The notes below the pieces were generated by a model. That model made no database searches, was not told the DNA's origin, and saw only the letters and a list, made by a program, of their open reading frames with translations. Shown one piece after another: positions 44,358-53,918 of a stretch of DNA of 64,000 bases. The first letter of the stretch is position 1, and each line of letters starts with the position of its first letter. Source of the DNA: Sediminibacterium sp. Gen4 (GTDB lineage Bacteria > Bacteroidota > Bacteroidia > Chitinophagales > Chitinophagaceae); NCBI GenBank assembly GCA_013391385.1, contig JACBFI010000004.1:62001-126000 (forward strand), read 5' to 3'. The translations under genes were made by a program, and so were the position numbers.

Positions 44358-44798
44358 ATGCAAGGATTACAATTAACCATTCCAACCTTACAAGACCACG
44401 GTCCTATCGTAGAAGCTGAAATTCATACGGATGAAGAAACATTTTTGAACGTTAAAAACTTCAACGGATACCATACTTATATCACCACCCGCTTATTGAT
44501 TGATACCGGTTCTAATATTTCCGGATTGGACAAATCCATCATAGAACGCTTACAATTAAACCGGTATCGTGATGATGCTACGGTGGATGGTGCAGGCGGA
44601 CGTTATGAACTCAAGTTATTTCGTGCGATCTTATACCTACCCATTTTCAGGGAAAAAGCCTTACCGATTGATCTGGTAGAAGGTGATTACAGCAATGCCC
44701 CTTATGATGGTATTATTGGCAGAGATGTGCTCCGATATTGCAGTTTTGTGTATGACGGATGGAGCGACACTTTCAAGTTAATGGCCGTAGATCTCTGA
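44358..44798 (+). CDS. Retropepsin-like aspartic protease domain protein
   Basis: A 146-residue soluble protein with a single retropepsin-like domain: the catalytic motif LLIDTGSNISGLD (about 47), the flap region GAGGRYELKLF, and the second hydrophobic-Gly motif DGIIGRDVLRYC. One DTGS per chain implies activity as a homodimer, as in retroviral proteases. No signal peptide is seen, so it is cytoplasmic; substrate unknown. It lies 96 bases upstream of mnmA on the same strand. Confidence 0.82.
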   Translation: MQGLQLTIPTLQDHGPIVEAEIHTDEETFLNVKNFNGYHTYITTRLLIDTGSNISGLDKSIIERLQLNRYRDDATVDGAGGRYELKLFRAILYLPIFREKALPIDLVEGDYSNAPYDGIIGRDVLRYCSFVYDGWSDTFKLMAVDL

Positions 44799-44868
44799 TT
44801 TTTCGTTATTCGAAACCCCTTCCGGCACCGAAAAGCCGCCACAAAGCCATGAATTCCGGCGCTTACTG

Positions 44869-44876
44869 TATTTTTG
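44869..44876 (+). promoter_or_regulatory. -7 box (TATTTTTG) of mnmA
   Basis: TATTTTTG fits TAnnTTTG, 18 bases before the ATG at 44895. It overlaps the alternative TTG start at 44874, which favours the shorter protein. Confidence 0.45.
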
Positions 44877-44894
44877 CAGACTAATTCAAATGAC

Positions 44895-46004
44895 ATGAGC
44901 CGTAAAGGAAAAGTGTTGGTGGCGATGAGTGGCGGTATAGATAGTACCGTTACGGCACTCATGCTCCATCACGAAGGATATGAAGTGGTAGGTATAACCA
45001 TGAAAACATGGGATTATGCCAGCAGTGGCACCAGCTCCAAAGAAACCGGTTGCTGCAATATTGATTCTTTCAACGATGCCCGTCAGGCAGCGGTACAGCA
45101 TGGATTCCCCCATTTTATTCTTGATATCCGAGAAGAGTTCGGAGATTTTGTGATTGAAAATTTTGTGGAGGAATACCTTGCGGGACGTACACCCAATCCT
45201 TGCGTAATGTGCAATACCCATATTAAGTGGCGTGCCTTACTCAAAAGAGCCAATGCCTTGAATTGTGATTTTATTGCAACAGGGCATTATGCAGAAATCA
45301 GACAACATACCAACAACCGCTATGTGATCAGTAAAGGATTGGATGCTACCAAAGACCAGAGTTATGTGTTGTGGGGACTGGATCAGGAACTGCTTAGCAG
45401 AACCATTATGCCTTTAGGTAAATACCACAAAAAAGATATTCGCCAAATGGCCATGGATATGGGCTATCCCGAACTCGCTAAAAAAAGCGAGAGCTATGAA
45501 ATATGTTTTGTTCCGGATAATGATTATCGAGGGTTCTTGAAAAGAAATGTAGATGGACTGGAAGAAAAAGTGAATGGCGGATGGTTTATAGATAAAAATG
45601 GAAAAAAATTAGGGCAGCATAAAGGCTATCCTTTTTATACCATTGGTCAACGAAAAGGTCTAGACATCGCTTTGGGGAAACCTGCCTATGTAACGGCTAT
45701 TGATCCTGATACGAATACGGTGGTGTTAGGCGACGAAGAAGACCTGGAACAAAATGATATGCTGGTCACCAAAATGAACTGGATCAAATACGATGGTATT
45801 TCTGACGGAATGGAAGTAATGGCAAAAATTCGCTACAAAGATCAGGGCGCACTTGCCAACTTATACAACCATGAACATGGAATTCGCGTTCGCTTTTACG
45901 AAAATGTAAAAAGCATTGCTCCCGGACAAAGTGCTGTATTCTATGAAGGGAATGATGTGATTGGTGGTGGAATTATTCAGCGGGGTGATTTGATTGCACT
46001 TTAA
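44895..46004 (+). CDS. mnmA: tRNA-specific 2-thiouridylase MnmA
   Basis: Adds sulfur to U34 of tRNA(Lys), tRNA(Glu) and tRNA(Gln) using ATP. The 369-residue protein has the N-type PP-loop AMSGGIDSTVTALML and VGITMKTWD. The first catalytic Cys is in TPNPCVMCNTHIKW (about 102), the second in SYEICFVPDNDYRGFL (about 200). IGQRKGLDIALG and a C-terminal beta-barrel complete it. ATG at 44895 gives the usual MSRKGKVLVAMSGG start. Its stop overlaps by four bases the stop of the convergent methyltransferase gene. Confidence 0.96.
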   Translation: MSRKGKVLVAMSGGIDSTVTALMLHHEGYEVVGITMKTWDYASSGTSSKETGCCNIDSFNDARQAAVQHGFPHFILDIREEFGDFVIENFVEEYLAGRTPNPCVMCNTHIKWRALLKRANALNCDFIATGHYAEIRQHTNNRYVISKGLDATKDQSYVLWGLDQELLSRTIMPLGKYHKKDIRQMAMDMGYPELAKKSESYEICFVPDNDYRGFLKRNVDGLEEKVNGGWFIDKNGKKLGQHKGYPFYTIGQRKGLDIALGKPAYVTAIDPDTNTVVLGDEEDLEQNDMLVTKMNWIKYDGISDGMEVMAKIRYKDQGALANLYNHEHGIRVRFYENVKSIAPGQSAVFYEGNDVIGGGIIQRGDLIAL

Positions 46005-47176
46005 TGCTTTCTTCTTAACAAGGCTGCGAACATCGTATCCGATTTTTGATGATAACCCGTCATCAGTTGCTGCATCACCAATTCAAGCGTATGATTCTGT
46101 TCTAATAACTGTTTAACGATTTCTTCATTTTCTCTTCTGAACAAAGAGCAGGTAATGTATAAGAGATATCCGCCGGACTGCAGTGTCTTTGACACATTCT
46201 GCGTAATTTTTCTTTGCAGTGCCGTATACAAAGTTATTTTATCTGTGCTAAAAAAAGCTAGTTGCTCTGGTGTTCTTGACCATGTACCACTGCCGGTACA
46301 GGGTGCATCACAAATGACAAGATCATAGGGTTCACCGGTATAACTAAAAGTGGAGACTGATAAATCAGCAATAAAAGCATCATACCGATCAATACCAGCT
46401 CTTTCAAATCTTTGTTTCAGATTGTGAAGAATAGAACTTCTGGCATCTGATACGGTTAGTGAAACTTTTTGTAAGTAATCATACACTAAAATAGATTTAC
46501 CACCACTGGCTGCACAACAATCCCAAATCCGAACAGGTGATGGTAACTCCGCCGGTAATAATAATCTTACTCTTTGAGAGTTCAAATCCTGTATTACTAT
46601 TTCTTTGTCTATTTCAAGAATAGTATCCAGCTTGGTTCCATTCGATAATGCCAGTGTAGCATCCGATAACTCCTGAAAAGGAATAGCTGCATTATTTAGT
46701 TTTGTTCGGACAATAGTTTCGAATCCGGGTCTCACACGAATAAAAAGATCTGGTTGTGTAAACTCTCCGATGCTTAATGCAGGAAGTTCTATTCCTTCAC
46801 TCATTTCTTCTTTCCATGGATAAATATGCTGGATGCTAAAAACAGGATAGAGTTGTTCAATGAATCCTACTCTTTGCTCTAAATCGGCATTCCAATTTTT
46901 TATCCAGTCAGGCTTATACAAGCCCGACCAATACCCGGGTGTTTTTTCTGCAAAGAATAGGGCGATCTTCAATCGCTCTTTTACTGTTAATTCTTTTAGT
47001 GCGTGTCCAAGTCGGTAGTAACTATAACAAAGATGAGTGATATATTTTCTATCCTTGGCTCCATGTTTTTTTTCCTGAGCATAATACGCTTTCAGATAAT
47101 GCACCAATGGCTGCGATCCATTATATCCTTGAATTAGGGACACGGCAGTATTGAAGTATGACTGGAATCGCATCAT
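46001..47176 (-). CDS. RsmB/NOP family SAM-dependent RNA methyltransferase
   Basis: A 391-residue methyltransferase related to RsmB (16S rRNA m5C967) but not certainly orthologous. The N-terminal helical part (about 1-90) is followed by the SAM-binding Rossmann fold: IWDCCAASGGKS (about 232) and DAPCTGSGTWSRTPEQ. The catalytic-Cys strand is LLYITCSLFRRENEEIV. Both conserved Cys (PC and TC) are present, consistent with m5C chemistry. MMRF at 47176 is preferred to the longer start. It is convergent with mnmA. Confidence 0.88.
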   Translation of the reverse strand: MMRFQSYFNTAVSLIQGYNGSQPLVHYLKAYYAQEKKHGAKDRKYITHLCYSYYRLGHALKELTVKERLKIALFFAEKTPGYWSGLYKPDWIKNWNADLEQRVGFIEQLYPVFSIQHIYPWKEEMSEGIELPALSIGEFTQPDLFIRVRPGFETIVRTKLNNAAIPFQELSDATLALSNGTKLDTILEIDKEIVIQDLNSQRVRLLLPAELPSPVRIWDCCAASGGKSILVYDYLQKVSLTVSDARSSILHNLKQRFERAGIDRYDAFIADLSVSTFSYTGEPYDLVICDAPCTGSGTWSRTPEQLAFFSTDKITLYTALQRKITQNVSKTLQSGGYLLYITCSLFRRENEEIVKQLLEQNHTLELVMQQLMTGYHQKSDTMFAALLRRKH

Positions 47177-47270
47177 GGGGTATGAGGTTACATCAGCACA
47201 CAACATCACTCGTTTATAGCGAGATTTGTTTCCAGGTGTGCCTTATGAATTTACATTAAATTCTCGAAAA

Positions 47271-48488
47271 CTATACTTCCAGTAATGTTTTCACCGGGTC
47301 TTTCCCGAAGAGCAATAATTCAGGGTTTTCAAGCAGTTCCTTTACTCGTACAAGGAAGCTAACGCTTTCACGTCCGTCAATGATACGGTGATCATAACTC
47401 AGGGCCACATACATCATCGGACGAACAAGCACTTGTCCGTTGATAGCCATCGGTCTTTCCTGAATTTTGTGCATGCCTAGAATAGCACTTTGTGGGATAT
47501 TGATGATAGGAGTACTCATTAAACTACCAAATACACCTCCATTGGTGATGGTAAATGTTCCTCCTTGTAATTCTTCAGCTGTCAGTTTGCTGTCACGAGC
47601 CTTACCTGCCAATTCCACTACTTTCTTTTCGATATCAGCCATGCTCAGACTTTCTACATTACGCATGACAGGCACTGTCAATCCTCGTGGAGTACTAACG
47701 GCGATACTGATATCTGCATAATCATGGTATACCAATTGGTCTCCATCGATGTATGCATTTACAGATGGCCACTCACCCAACGCAATGGCGCAAGCTTTTG
47801 CAAAGAAGCTCATGAAACCGAGGTTCACACCATGCAGTTCTTTGAACTTGTCTTTGTATTGTTTACGCACTTCCATGATACGAGTCATATCCACTTCATT
47901 GAAAGTGGTAAGCATCGCTGTTGTATTCTTCGCCTCCACCAAACGTTTGCTGATGGTTTTACGAAGATTGCTCATCTTTTCCTGGCGTACATTTCTACTG
48001 TATAACTCTCCACCTGCAAAGGCTTTTTTACCCGGATTGGCTAACGCTTCCAATACATCATGCTTTACGATCTTTCCTCCCGCACCTGTTGGTTTGATAT
48101 TAGAAGGATCAACTTTTTTATCAGCGATGATAGCTGATGCTACAGGTGTAGCTTTGATATCATTAGACACCGCTGTTACTGGCGCTTCATTTTTCACAGG
48201 TGCAGACACTGCCGCTTCTTTAGGTGCAGGAGCTGCGGCACTTTCAGGTTTAGCTGCAGTTTCATCAATTTTTGCCAGCACATCTCCGATATTGAGCGTG
48301 TCGCCTTCTTTACCTACAGTGGTAAGTATACCTGCTTGTTCCGCATTGACTTCAAAAGTGGCTTTCTCACTTTCCAGTTCAGCGATCACTTCATCACGCT
48401 CAACCCACTCGCCGTCTTTTTTGGTCCATTTCAACAAGGTTACTTCGTTAATGGACTCTCCTACTGTTGGTACTTTTATCTCAATCAT
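47271..48488 (-). CDS. sucB: 2-oxoglutarate dehydrogenase E2, dihydrolipoyl succinyltransferase
   Basis: The core acyltransferase of the 2-oxoglutarate dehydrogenase complex in the TCA cycle. The 405-residue protein starts with one lipoyl domain (1-78, lipoyl Lys K42 in ESEKATFE). An Ala/Pro linker and a peripheral-subunit-binding domain follow (about 122-158, [19 protein letters not shown]). The catalytic domain (about 170-405) ends with the active-site [16 protein letters not shown]. It follows sucA on the same strand by 49 bases, forming a sucA-sucB operon. No E3 gene is adjacent. Confidence 0.96.
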   Translation of the reverse strand: MIEIKVPTVGESINEVTLLKWTKKDGEWVERDEVIAELESEKATFEVNAEQAGILTTVGKEGDTLNIGDVLAKIDETAAKPESAAAPAPKEAAVSAPVKNEAPVTAVSNDIKATPVASAIIADKKVDPSNIKPTGAGGKIVKHDVLEALANPGKKAFAGGELYSRNVRQEKMSNLRKTISKRLVEAKNTTAMLTTFNEVDMTRIMEVRKQYKDKFKELHGVNLGFMSFFAKACAIALGEWPSVNAYIDGDQLVYHDYADISIAVSTPRGLTVPVMRNVESLSMADIEKKVVELAGKARDSKLTAEELQGGTFTITNGGVFGSLMSTPIINIPQSAILGMHKIQERPMAINGQVLVRPMMYVALSYDHRIIDGRESVSFLVRVKELLENPELLLFGKDPVKTLLEV

Positions 48489-48537
48489 CGGGGATACCTG
48501 TTTATTACTTTATAATGATAAGGTTATTATTCAATGT

Positions 48538-51282
48538 TTAAATATCAAATGCTGTATTGATGATCTCTGCCTGCTCTGCTGCATGCACTTTTGCATAACC
48601 TGTAGCAGTTGCGGCACTTGCATTACGACTGATCACTCCAAAATTGATATTTTTTAAATTCATTTGAAGGAATGATGCTGCTCCCATATTCAATGGCTCT
48701 TCCTGAACCCAGAACCAGGTAGCTTTATTGTATTTTTTATGCAATGCTTCCAATTGCTTTTGAGGTAATGGATACAATTGCTCCAAACGAACGATCGCAA
48801 TATCTTTTCTGTTTTCTTTTTGCTGCTTATCAGACATCTCAAAGAATAGTTTTCCGGTACACAACAACACTTTTTTCACTTGCGTTGGATTTTCAACGAA
48901 TACATCATCAATGACTTCCTTGAAACCGGCTTCGGATAACTCAGTAATGCTGCTATAAGTAGCCGGATTTCTGAGATTGGCTTTGGGTGAAAAATTGATC
49001 ATCGGCTTACGGAAATTCCAAGCCAGTTGTCTACGCAAAGCATGGAATAAATTCGATGCTGTTGTGATATTTGTGATGACCATATTTAACTCGGCACACA
49101 TTTGCAGAAAACGTTCCAGTCTTGCACTGCTATGTTCAGGACCTTGTCCTTCATAACCGTGTGGCAATAACATCACCACTCCATTTTGGCGCTGCCATTT
49201 TTGTTCACCTGCAGCAATAAACTGATCGATCATGGTTTGCGCACCATTACAGAAATCTCCAAACTGCGCTTCCCAGATCACCAATGCATTGGGATTTGCC
49301 ATGGCATAGCCATATTCAAAACCTAAAACACCATATTCACTCAACAAAGAATTGTAAATACGGAATGACTCCTGATTCTCTGTAAAATGATTCAATCGAT
49401 TATATCCTTTATTGGTATTCTCATCACGCAGAATCGCATGTCTATGACTAAATGTTCCTCTTTGAACATCCTGTCCACTCATACGTACGATATTCCCTTC
49501 CATTAAAATAGAGCCGTAGGCCAACAGTTCTGCTGTAGCCCAATCTATTTTCTGTTCAGTCTCCAGCAATTTGGTTTTATCCTGCAACAACTTTTCTACC
49601 TTCTTCAATGGTTTGAATTCGGCAGGCCAACTCATCAATTTTCCAAACATCTGCTGTATCTGTTCTTGGGGAACGGCTGTAACAGGTGATTGTTCAAAAT
49701 CTTCTTCCGTTGCTTTGCGCATACTTTTCCAAACCAATTCAGGGGTTTGGTATTTGTAAGGGAGTGGATTTTGTTTCACTTCATCCAAACGCTCTTGCAA
49801 ATCAGCCCAAAACTTTTTCTCCATTTCTTTGGCCAATTGTTGTGCATCCGGTTCTCCGTTCTGTATCAAATATTGCGTATAGATCTCACGTGGATTCTGA
49901 TGTTTATCGATCAACGCATACAACTGAGGCTGGGTATACTTGGGATCATCTCCTTCATTGTGTCCATGCTTGCGGTAACAAACCATGTCAATGAAAATAT
50001 CCGAGTTGAACTCCTGACGATAACGTGTTGCGATCTCCGCACATTTTACTACAGATTCTGCATCATCTCCATTAACATGCAATACAGGCGCCTGTACCAT
50101 CGATGCAATCGACGTACAGTAATCAGCACTTCTCGCATCATCAAAGTCTGTAGTAAACCCGATCTGGTTATTGATGACATAATGAATGGTTCCACCTGTA
50201 TAATAACCGCGTAGATTACTCATCTGCAACACTTCATACACAACGCCTTGTCCGGCAACAGATGCATCACCATGAATGAGTATGGGAAGTATTTTATCAA
50301 AATCACTATTGTACAATACATCTGCTTTTGCTCTCGCAAAACCTACTACCACCGGATCTACTGCTTCCAAATGCGAAGGATTTGGCATGAGCTTTAAGTG
50401 AATGGTCTTTTGATCAGGCGTTTGAATTTCACTTCCATAGCCCATGTGGTATTTCACATCTCCACTACCCATGGTTTGATCCATCACAGCGGTTCCTTCA
50501 AACTCACTGAATATTTGTTCATAGGTTTTACCCATGATATTCGCCAATACATTCAAACGTCCGCGATGCGCCATCCCAATCACTACTTCCTGCACTTCAT
50601 GATTCGCTGCCACATTGATAATAGCATCCAACGCTGCAATAGTCGTTTCGCCACCTTCTAATGAGAAACGTTTTTGTCCGATGTATTTTGTGTGCAAGAA
50701 TTTTTCAAACATCACCCCTTGGTTCAGTTTTTCAAGAACACGCTTTTTCTTATCAAGCGAAAGGGGTTGTACAAACTGCTGCTCCATTTCACGGGTCAGC
50801 CAATCTATCTTTTTCTGGTCACTGATGTATTTGAATTCAATTCCTACATTCGAAGCATAACAGTTGTTGAGGTGCTGTAAAATATTTTTCAATGTAGTAG
50901 CACCCAAACCAATCAGATTCCCCGCCTGATAAGTAGTATTCAAATCCGCTTCAGAAAGACCAAAGAATGAAAGATCAAGATTAGCTCCTCTATCTTTACG
51001 CTGACGAATAGGATTGGTTTTAGCAATCAGATGACCTTTGTTACGATATCCAAGGATCAATCGATATACTTTGATCTCCTTCATCCAGTCAATTTGCTCT
51101 GCAGCTGTAATTTGACCATTGCTGCTCACAACGGCGCCGGAAGCATTGGACACGGCAAAATCAAAACCTTCAAAAAATTTTTTTAAGTCCGGATCAACAG
51201 ACTCAGGATTCTGAACAAATTCCTGATAAAGACTCTCAATGTATGCAGGATGGGAGTTTGTAATATACGAAAAATCCTTCAT
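48538..51282 (-). CDS. sucA: 2-oxoglutarate dehydrogenase E1 component
   Basis: The thiamine-diphosphate decarboxylase of the 2-oxoglutarate dehydrogenase complex. At 914 residues it has the family's usual length. The N-terminal region includes YIESLYQEFVQNPESVDPDL. The TPP-binding domain has AHRGRLNVLANIMGK, HGDASVAGQGVVYE and NNQIGFTTD. The transketolase-like Pyr domain (about 590-785) has FSHRHAILRDENTN and WEAQFGDFCNGAQTMIDQF. It is first gene of the sucAB operon and divergent from rpsT, from which a 238-base gap separates it. Confidence 0.97.
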   Translation of the reverse strand: MKDFSYITNSHPAYIESLYQEFVQNPESVDPDLKKFFEGFDFAVSNASGAVVSSNGQITAAEQIDWMKEIKVYRLILGYRNKGHLIAKTNPIRQRKDRGANLDLSFFGLSEADLNTTYQAGNLIGLGATTLKNILQHLNNCYASNVGIEFKYISDQKKIDWLTREMEQQFVQPLSLDKKKRVLEKLNQGVMFEKFLHTKYIGQKRFSLEGGETTIAALDAIINVAANHEVQEVVIGMAHRGRLNVLANIMGKTYEQIFSEFEGTAVMDQTMGSGDVKYHMGYGSEIQTPDQKTIHLKLMPNPSHLEAVDPVVVGFARAKADVLYNSDFDKILPILIHGDASVAGQGVVYEVLQMSNLRGYYTGGTIHYVINNQIGFTTDFDDARSADYCTSIASMVQAPVLHVNGDDAESVVKCAEIATRYRQEFNSDIFIDMVCYRKHGHNEGDDPKYTQPQLYALIDKHQNPREIYTQYLIQNGEPDAQQLAKEMEKKFWADLQERLDEVKQNPLPYKYQTPELVWKSMRKATEEDFEQSPVTAVPQEQIQQMFGKLMSWPAEFKPLKKVEKLLQDKTKLLETEQKIDWATAELLAYGSILMEGNIVRMSGQDVQRGTFSHRHAILRDENTNKGYNRLNHFTENQESFRIYNSLLSEYGVLGFEYGYAMANPNALVIWEAQFGDFCNGAQTMIDQFIAAGEQKWQRQNGVVMLLPHGYEGQGPEHSSARLERFLQMCAELNMVITNITTASNLFHALRRQLAWNFRKPMINFSPKANLRNPATYSSITELSEAGFKEVIDDVFVENPTQVKKVLLCTGKLFFEMSDKQQKENRKDIAIVRLEQLYPLPQKQLEALHKKYNKATWFWVQEEPLNMGAASFLQMNLKNINFGVISRNASAATATGYAKVHAAEQAEIINTAFDI

Positions 51283-51491
51283 GTGTAAAGATTGTACAAC
51301 TGGTTTGATAAACAGGTTGGCAAATATCGGTCATTGAAGGCAGAAAAAATGTCTAAATTTTGACGAAAATCAATTGAGCACTTCGGCTCAAGAATCAAGG
51401 TGCAAGTGGACAGTTACAGGGTGTATGGGTCTCAAAATGAGGCTTCTTGGAGTTTTTTTGATAAAAATTTCCTCTTTTGGTTTCAAGTCCT

Positions 51492-51499
51492 TACCTTTG
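51492..51499 (+). promoter_or_regulatory. -7 box (TACCTTTG) of rpsT
   Basis: TACCTTTG fits TAnnTTTG perfectly; the ATG at 51521 is 21 bases downstream, with an A-rich leader instead of a Shine-Dalgarno site. Two TTTG boxes lie upstream, but neither is at the usual spacing. Apart from this promoter, the 238-base sucA-rpsT gap shows no gene. Confidence 0.55.
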
Positions 51500-51520
51500 C
51501 CGTCCTGAAAAAAAAGAACA

Positions 51521-51775
51521 ATGGCAAATCATTCAGCTACTAAGAAAGATGTGAGACAAGCTGCTAAGCGTCGCGATCGTAACCGTTATTATGGTAAAAC
51601 TACCCGTAACGCCATCCGTGACCTGAAAGCCGGTACTGACGTGAAAGCGTATACCGAAGAGCTGCCTAACGTTATTTCTATGATCGATAAGTTGGCAAAG
51701 CGTGGTATTATCCACAAAAACAAAGCTGCTAACCTGAAGAGCAAATTAGCGAAGAAAGCAAACGTAACTGCTTAA
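51521..51775 (+). CDS. rpsT: 30S ribosomal protein S20
   Basis: An 84-residue, highly basic protein of the small subunit that binds 16S rRNA. Typical features are the start MANHSATKKDVRQAAKRRDR, the central helix and the C-terminal HKNKAANLKSKLAKKA. It has its own promoter and an immediate terminator, as is common for this monocistronic gene. Confidence 0.97.
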   Translation: MANHSATKKDVRQAAKRRDRNRYYGKTTRNAIRDLKAGTDVKAYTEELPNVISMIDKLAKRGIIHKNKAANLKSKLAKKANVTA

Positions 51776-51803
51776 TTGCTAAGCTTTTCGTTAGAATATA
51801 TTG

Positions 51804-51827
51804 AACCAGCCAATGGCTGGTTTTTTT
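51804..51827 (+). terminator. Terminator of rpsT
   Basis: Stem aaccagcc / ggctggtt with a 3-base loop followed by seven T's, about 29 bases after the rpsT stop and directly against the convergent kinase gene's stop. Confidence 0.92.
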
Positions 51828-53157
51828 ATGGGGTAGCTTTTGGTAAAGTAACGGTAAACCTATTTACCTGATTGGGCATGGGCGTATAGGTTAAACTGCC
51901 TTTATGCATATTCAGGATACGATGCACAATGGTTAAGCCCAACCCCACACCGGAAGCTTTTTGACGGGCTTGTTGCCCCCTGAAAAAGGGAATCATTATT
52001 TTTTCACGCTCTTCTTCACTGAGATGTTCTCCCTTTGTCTCCACATGTACCAAAATATCGTTTTCGACAAATTCGAGTATGATCTCTACTTTTTTGTTCA
52101 TGGAATAGAGATAGCCATTCCGAATGAGGTTACTGAACATCGATTTTAACAAGGCTTCATTACCTCGAACATTCAGGTCATTATCTGATGAAGGTGTATT
52201 CTTAAAAACCAATGATATACCGATATCAGGGAACATTTTCACACTGATGCTGATCTTATCATATAATATTTCATCTACCCTGCAAACGGGCCATGCTTTA
52301 TCAAAACTTTGTTGTTCAAATTGAGAGATCAATAAGAGGGAATTGGTGAGTTCAATCATACGTTCCTGATCCTGTTGCAAAGAAGCCAATACAGTTCTAT
52401 ATTCTTCTTCACTCAATTGATTTTTTAAAGCCGACTCTGTATGTGACAACATGGTTGCTAAAGGCGTCCGCAATTCATGTGAAGCATGATGAACGAAACT
52501 TCGTTGAAACTCGAATGTTTTTTCCAGCCTGGCAAGCATTGTATTGAATTTGCTGGCGATCAAATTTATTTCAGCGATTTGAGCATTTTCAGGAATTCTT
52601 TTCTTCAAATCACTCCCTGTAATATCACCCATTTGCTTACCCAGTTCAAGAAGTGGTGCAGTAAACGATTTGCTTAACCAATAAGAAAGTAGAGCCGTTA
52701 CCAATAATGCTATTGTAAAACCTAAAGCCAAAATCCAAATTAACCTAGATAACTGTTGCTGTCCCACCAAATCAATACCTGAAACCAAAACATTCACTTT
52801 ATCAGATGGGAAATATATATTGGCATAAAATCTATCCCCAACCATCCGTTCAAGTTCCCTGTTAGATTGGAGATCGTTGATCATTTTTTGATAGGAGGCT
52901 AACTGTATCGTGGTCGGATAAGTAAATATGACTTTCTGTACTGAGTCTAATATCACGATTTCTTCTCCGGCAAGAATATTCTTCTGGATCTCATTAAAAA
53001 AGACCAGTTCTACCCGCGATTGATACTGAATTTGTTTTTGATAAAAACCATAGAACTCCTCTCCTTCGTAATGTAACCGCTTCGTGAATTCTTCTTGACG
53101 GAAGTTGGCATACAAAAAATAAATAATGGTAAAGCAACTCAGCAAGATGAATGCCAC
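51826..53157 (-). CDS. HAMP-domain sensor histidine kinase
   Basis: A 443-residue (or longer) membrane kinase. Transmembrane helix 1 lies at the very start and a periplasmic sensor loop spans about 20-138. Helix 2 (about 139-160) and HAMP follow. HisKA has H227 in SHELRTPLATMLSHTE, and HATPase_c includes GVGLGLTIVHRILNMH. The layout matches metal- or envelope-responsive kinases of the CusS/ArlS type. GTG at 53157 is the only standard start, yet the open frame continues upstream with a basic stretch (RISFKLRFALRF) into the end of the regulator gene. The true N terminus is therefore uncertain. Confidence 0.9.
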   Translation of the reverse strand: MAFILLSCFTIIYFLYANFRQEEFTKRLHYEGEEFYGFYQKQIQYQSRVELVFFNEIQKNILAGEEIVILDSVQKVIFTYPTTIQLASYQKMINDLQSNRELERMVGDRFYANIYFPSDKVNVLVSGIDLVGQQQLSRLIWILALGFTIALLVTALLSYWLSKSFTAPLLELGKQMGDITGSDLKKRIPENAQIAEINLIASKFNTMLARLEKTFEFQRSFVHHASHELRTPLATMLSHTESALKNQLSEEEYRTVLASLQQDQERMIELTNSLLLISQFEQQSFDKAWPVCRVDEILYDKISISVKMFPDIGISLVFKNTPSSDNDLNVRGNEALLKSMFSNLIRNGYLYSMNKKVEIILEFVENDILVHVETKGEHLSEEEREKIMIPFFRGQQARQKASGVGLGLTIVHRILNMHKGSLTYTPMPNQVNRFTVTLPKATP

Positions 53158-53207
53158 TACAGCTGTAAAACGAAGGGCAAAACGGAGTTTGAAACTTATC
53201 CTGGTAT

Positions 53208-53888
53208 CTATTTGATGTAATATCCAAATCCGGGTTTGGTATGGATCAGTTTTTGTTCAAAGGGCTTATCAATTTTATTCCGAAGAAAACTGATATACAC
53301 TTCAATAGTATTGGTACCTGTATCAAATGTAAGGTCCCATACTTTTTCTAGAATTTCTTGCTTGGAAATCACCCTCTCGCGGTTTCGCGCTAATAAAGTG
53401 AGTAATGTAAACTCTTTGGCAGTAAGGTTAATATTCATACCTGCCCGTACTACAGACTTATTTTTCATATCGATCGTAAGGTCATCGACAATGATTTTTT
53501 CATCCTCATGTCCTTTATCCGTTCTTTTGAGCAGGGCTTTTACCCGAACGAATAATTCTTCGAAATGGAAAGGTTTTACGAGATAATCATCCGCTCCCAG
53601 ATCAAATGCTTCTACTTTGTCCTGAATCTGACCGATTGCAGTCAACATGATAATGGGAATCGTTTTATTAGCCGCCCTAAATTCTTTGCAGAGTTCGAGT
53701 CCGCTTTTGTAAGGAAGATTTACATCGAGTAAAACAATTGAATATAATTTGTTTTGAAATGCCTCTTCTGCTTCTTTTCCGTCTATGGCCAGATCTACCA
53801 AGTATCCCTGACGCCTGAGCTCATCCCTGATAATTGGACCAAGTTTGGCTTCATCTTCAACTAGTAGAATACTATGCGGGTTTTCCAT
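53208..53888 (-). CDS. OmpR family response regulator
   Basis: A 226-residue regulator. The receiver domain (1-120) has phospho-acceptor D55 (IVLLDVNLPYKSGLEL), ED at 11-12, conserved Thr (MLTAIGQ) and Lys (YLVKPFHFEEL). A winged-helix DNA-binding domain (about 130-226) follows with FTLLTLLARNRERVISKQ and TNTIEVYISFLRNKI. It lies directly upstream of the HAMP kinase gene, its presumed partner. Sequence resembles the CusR/CopR branch, so control of the metal island about 42 kb away is a possibility, not shown. It ends in TAG. Confidence 0.93.
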   Translation of the reverse strand: MENPHSILLVEDEAKLGPIIRDELRRQGYLVDLAIDGKEAEEAFQNKLYSIVLLDVNLPYKSGLELCKEFRAANKTIPIIMLTAIGQIQDKVEAFDLGADDYLVKPFHFEELFVRVKALLKRTDKGHEDEKIIVDDLTIDMKNKSVVRAGMNINLTAKEFTLLTLLARNRERVISKQEILEKVWDLTFDTGTNTIEVYISFLRNKIDKPFEQKLIHTKPGFGYYIK

Positions 53889-53918
53889 TACTTTGAATAA
53901 ATTTTCAAATTGAAAATA

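Noticed and set aside
46575-46600. tRNA-like gttcaaatcc segment
   Set aside because: It lies inside the RsmB-like coding region, and no cloverleaf could be drawn around it; no other tRNA candidate was seen in the window.
47749-48657. 302-codon open frame opposite sucB/sucA
   Set aside because: Antisense shadow of the lipoyl and linker coding region; low-complexity Ser/Ala translation and no family match.
53910-53918. TTG-initiated longer start for the M14 peptidase (and similar longer starts for PNP, bioA, mnmA, guaA, ssb, cusB-like adaptor)
   Set aside because: The next ATG begins the signal peptide or conserved N terminus, and in several cases the extra part overlaps a promoter box or terminator.
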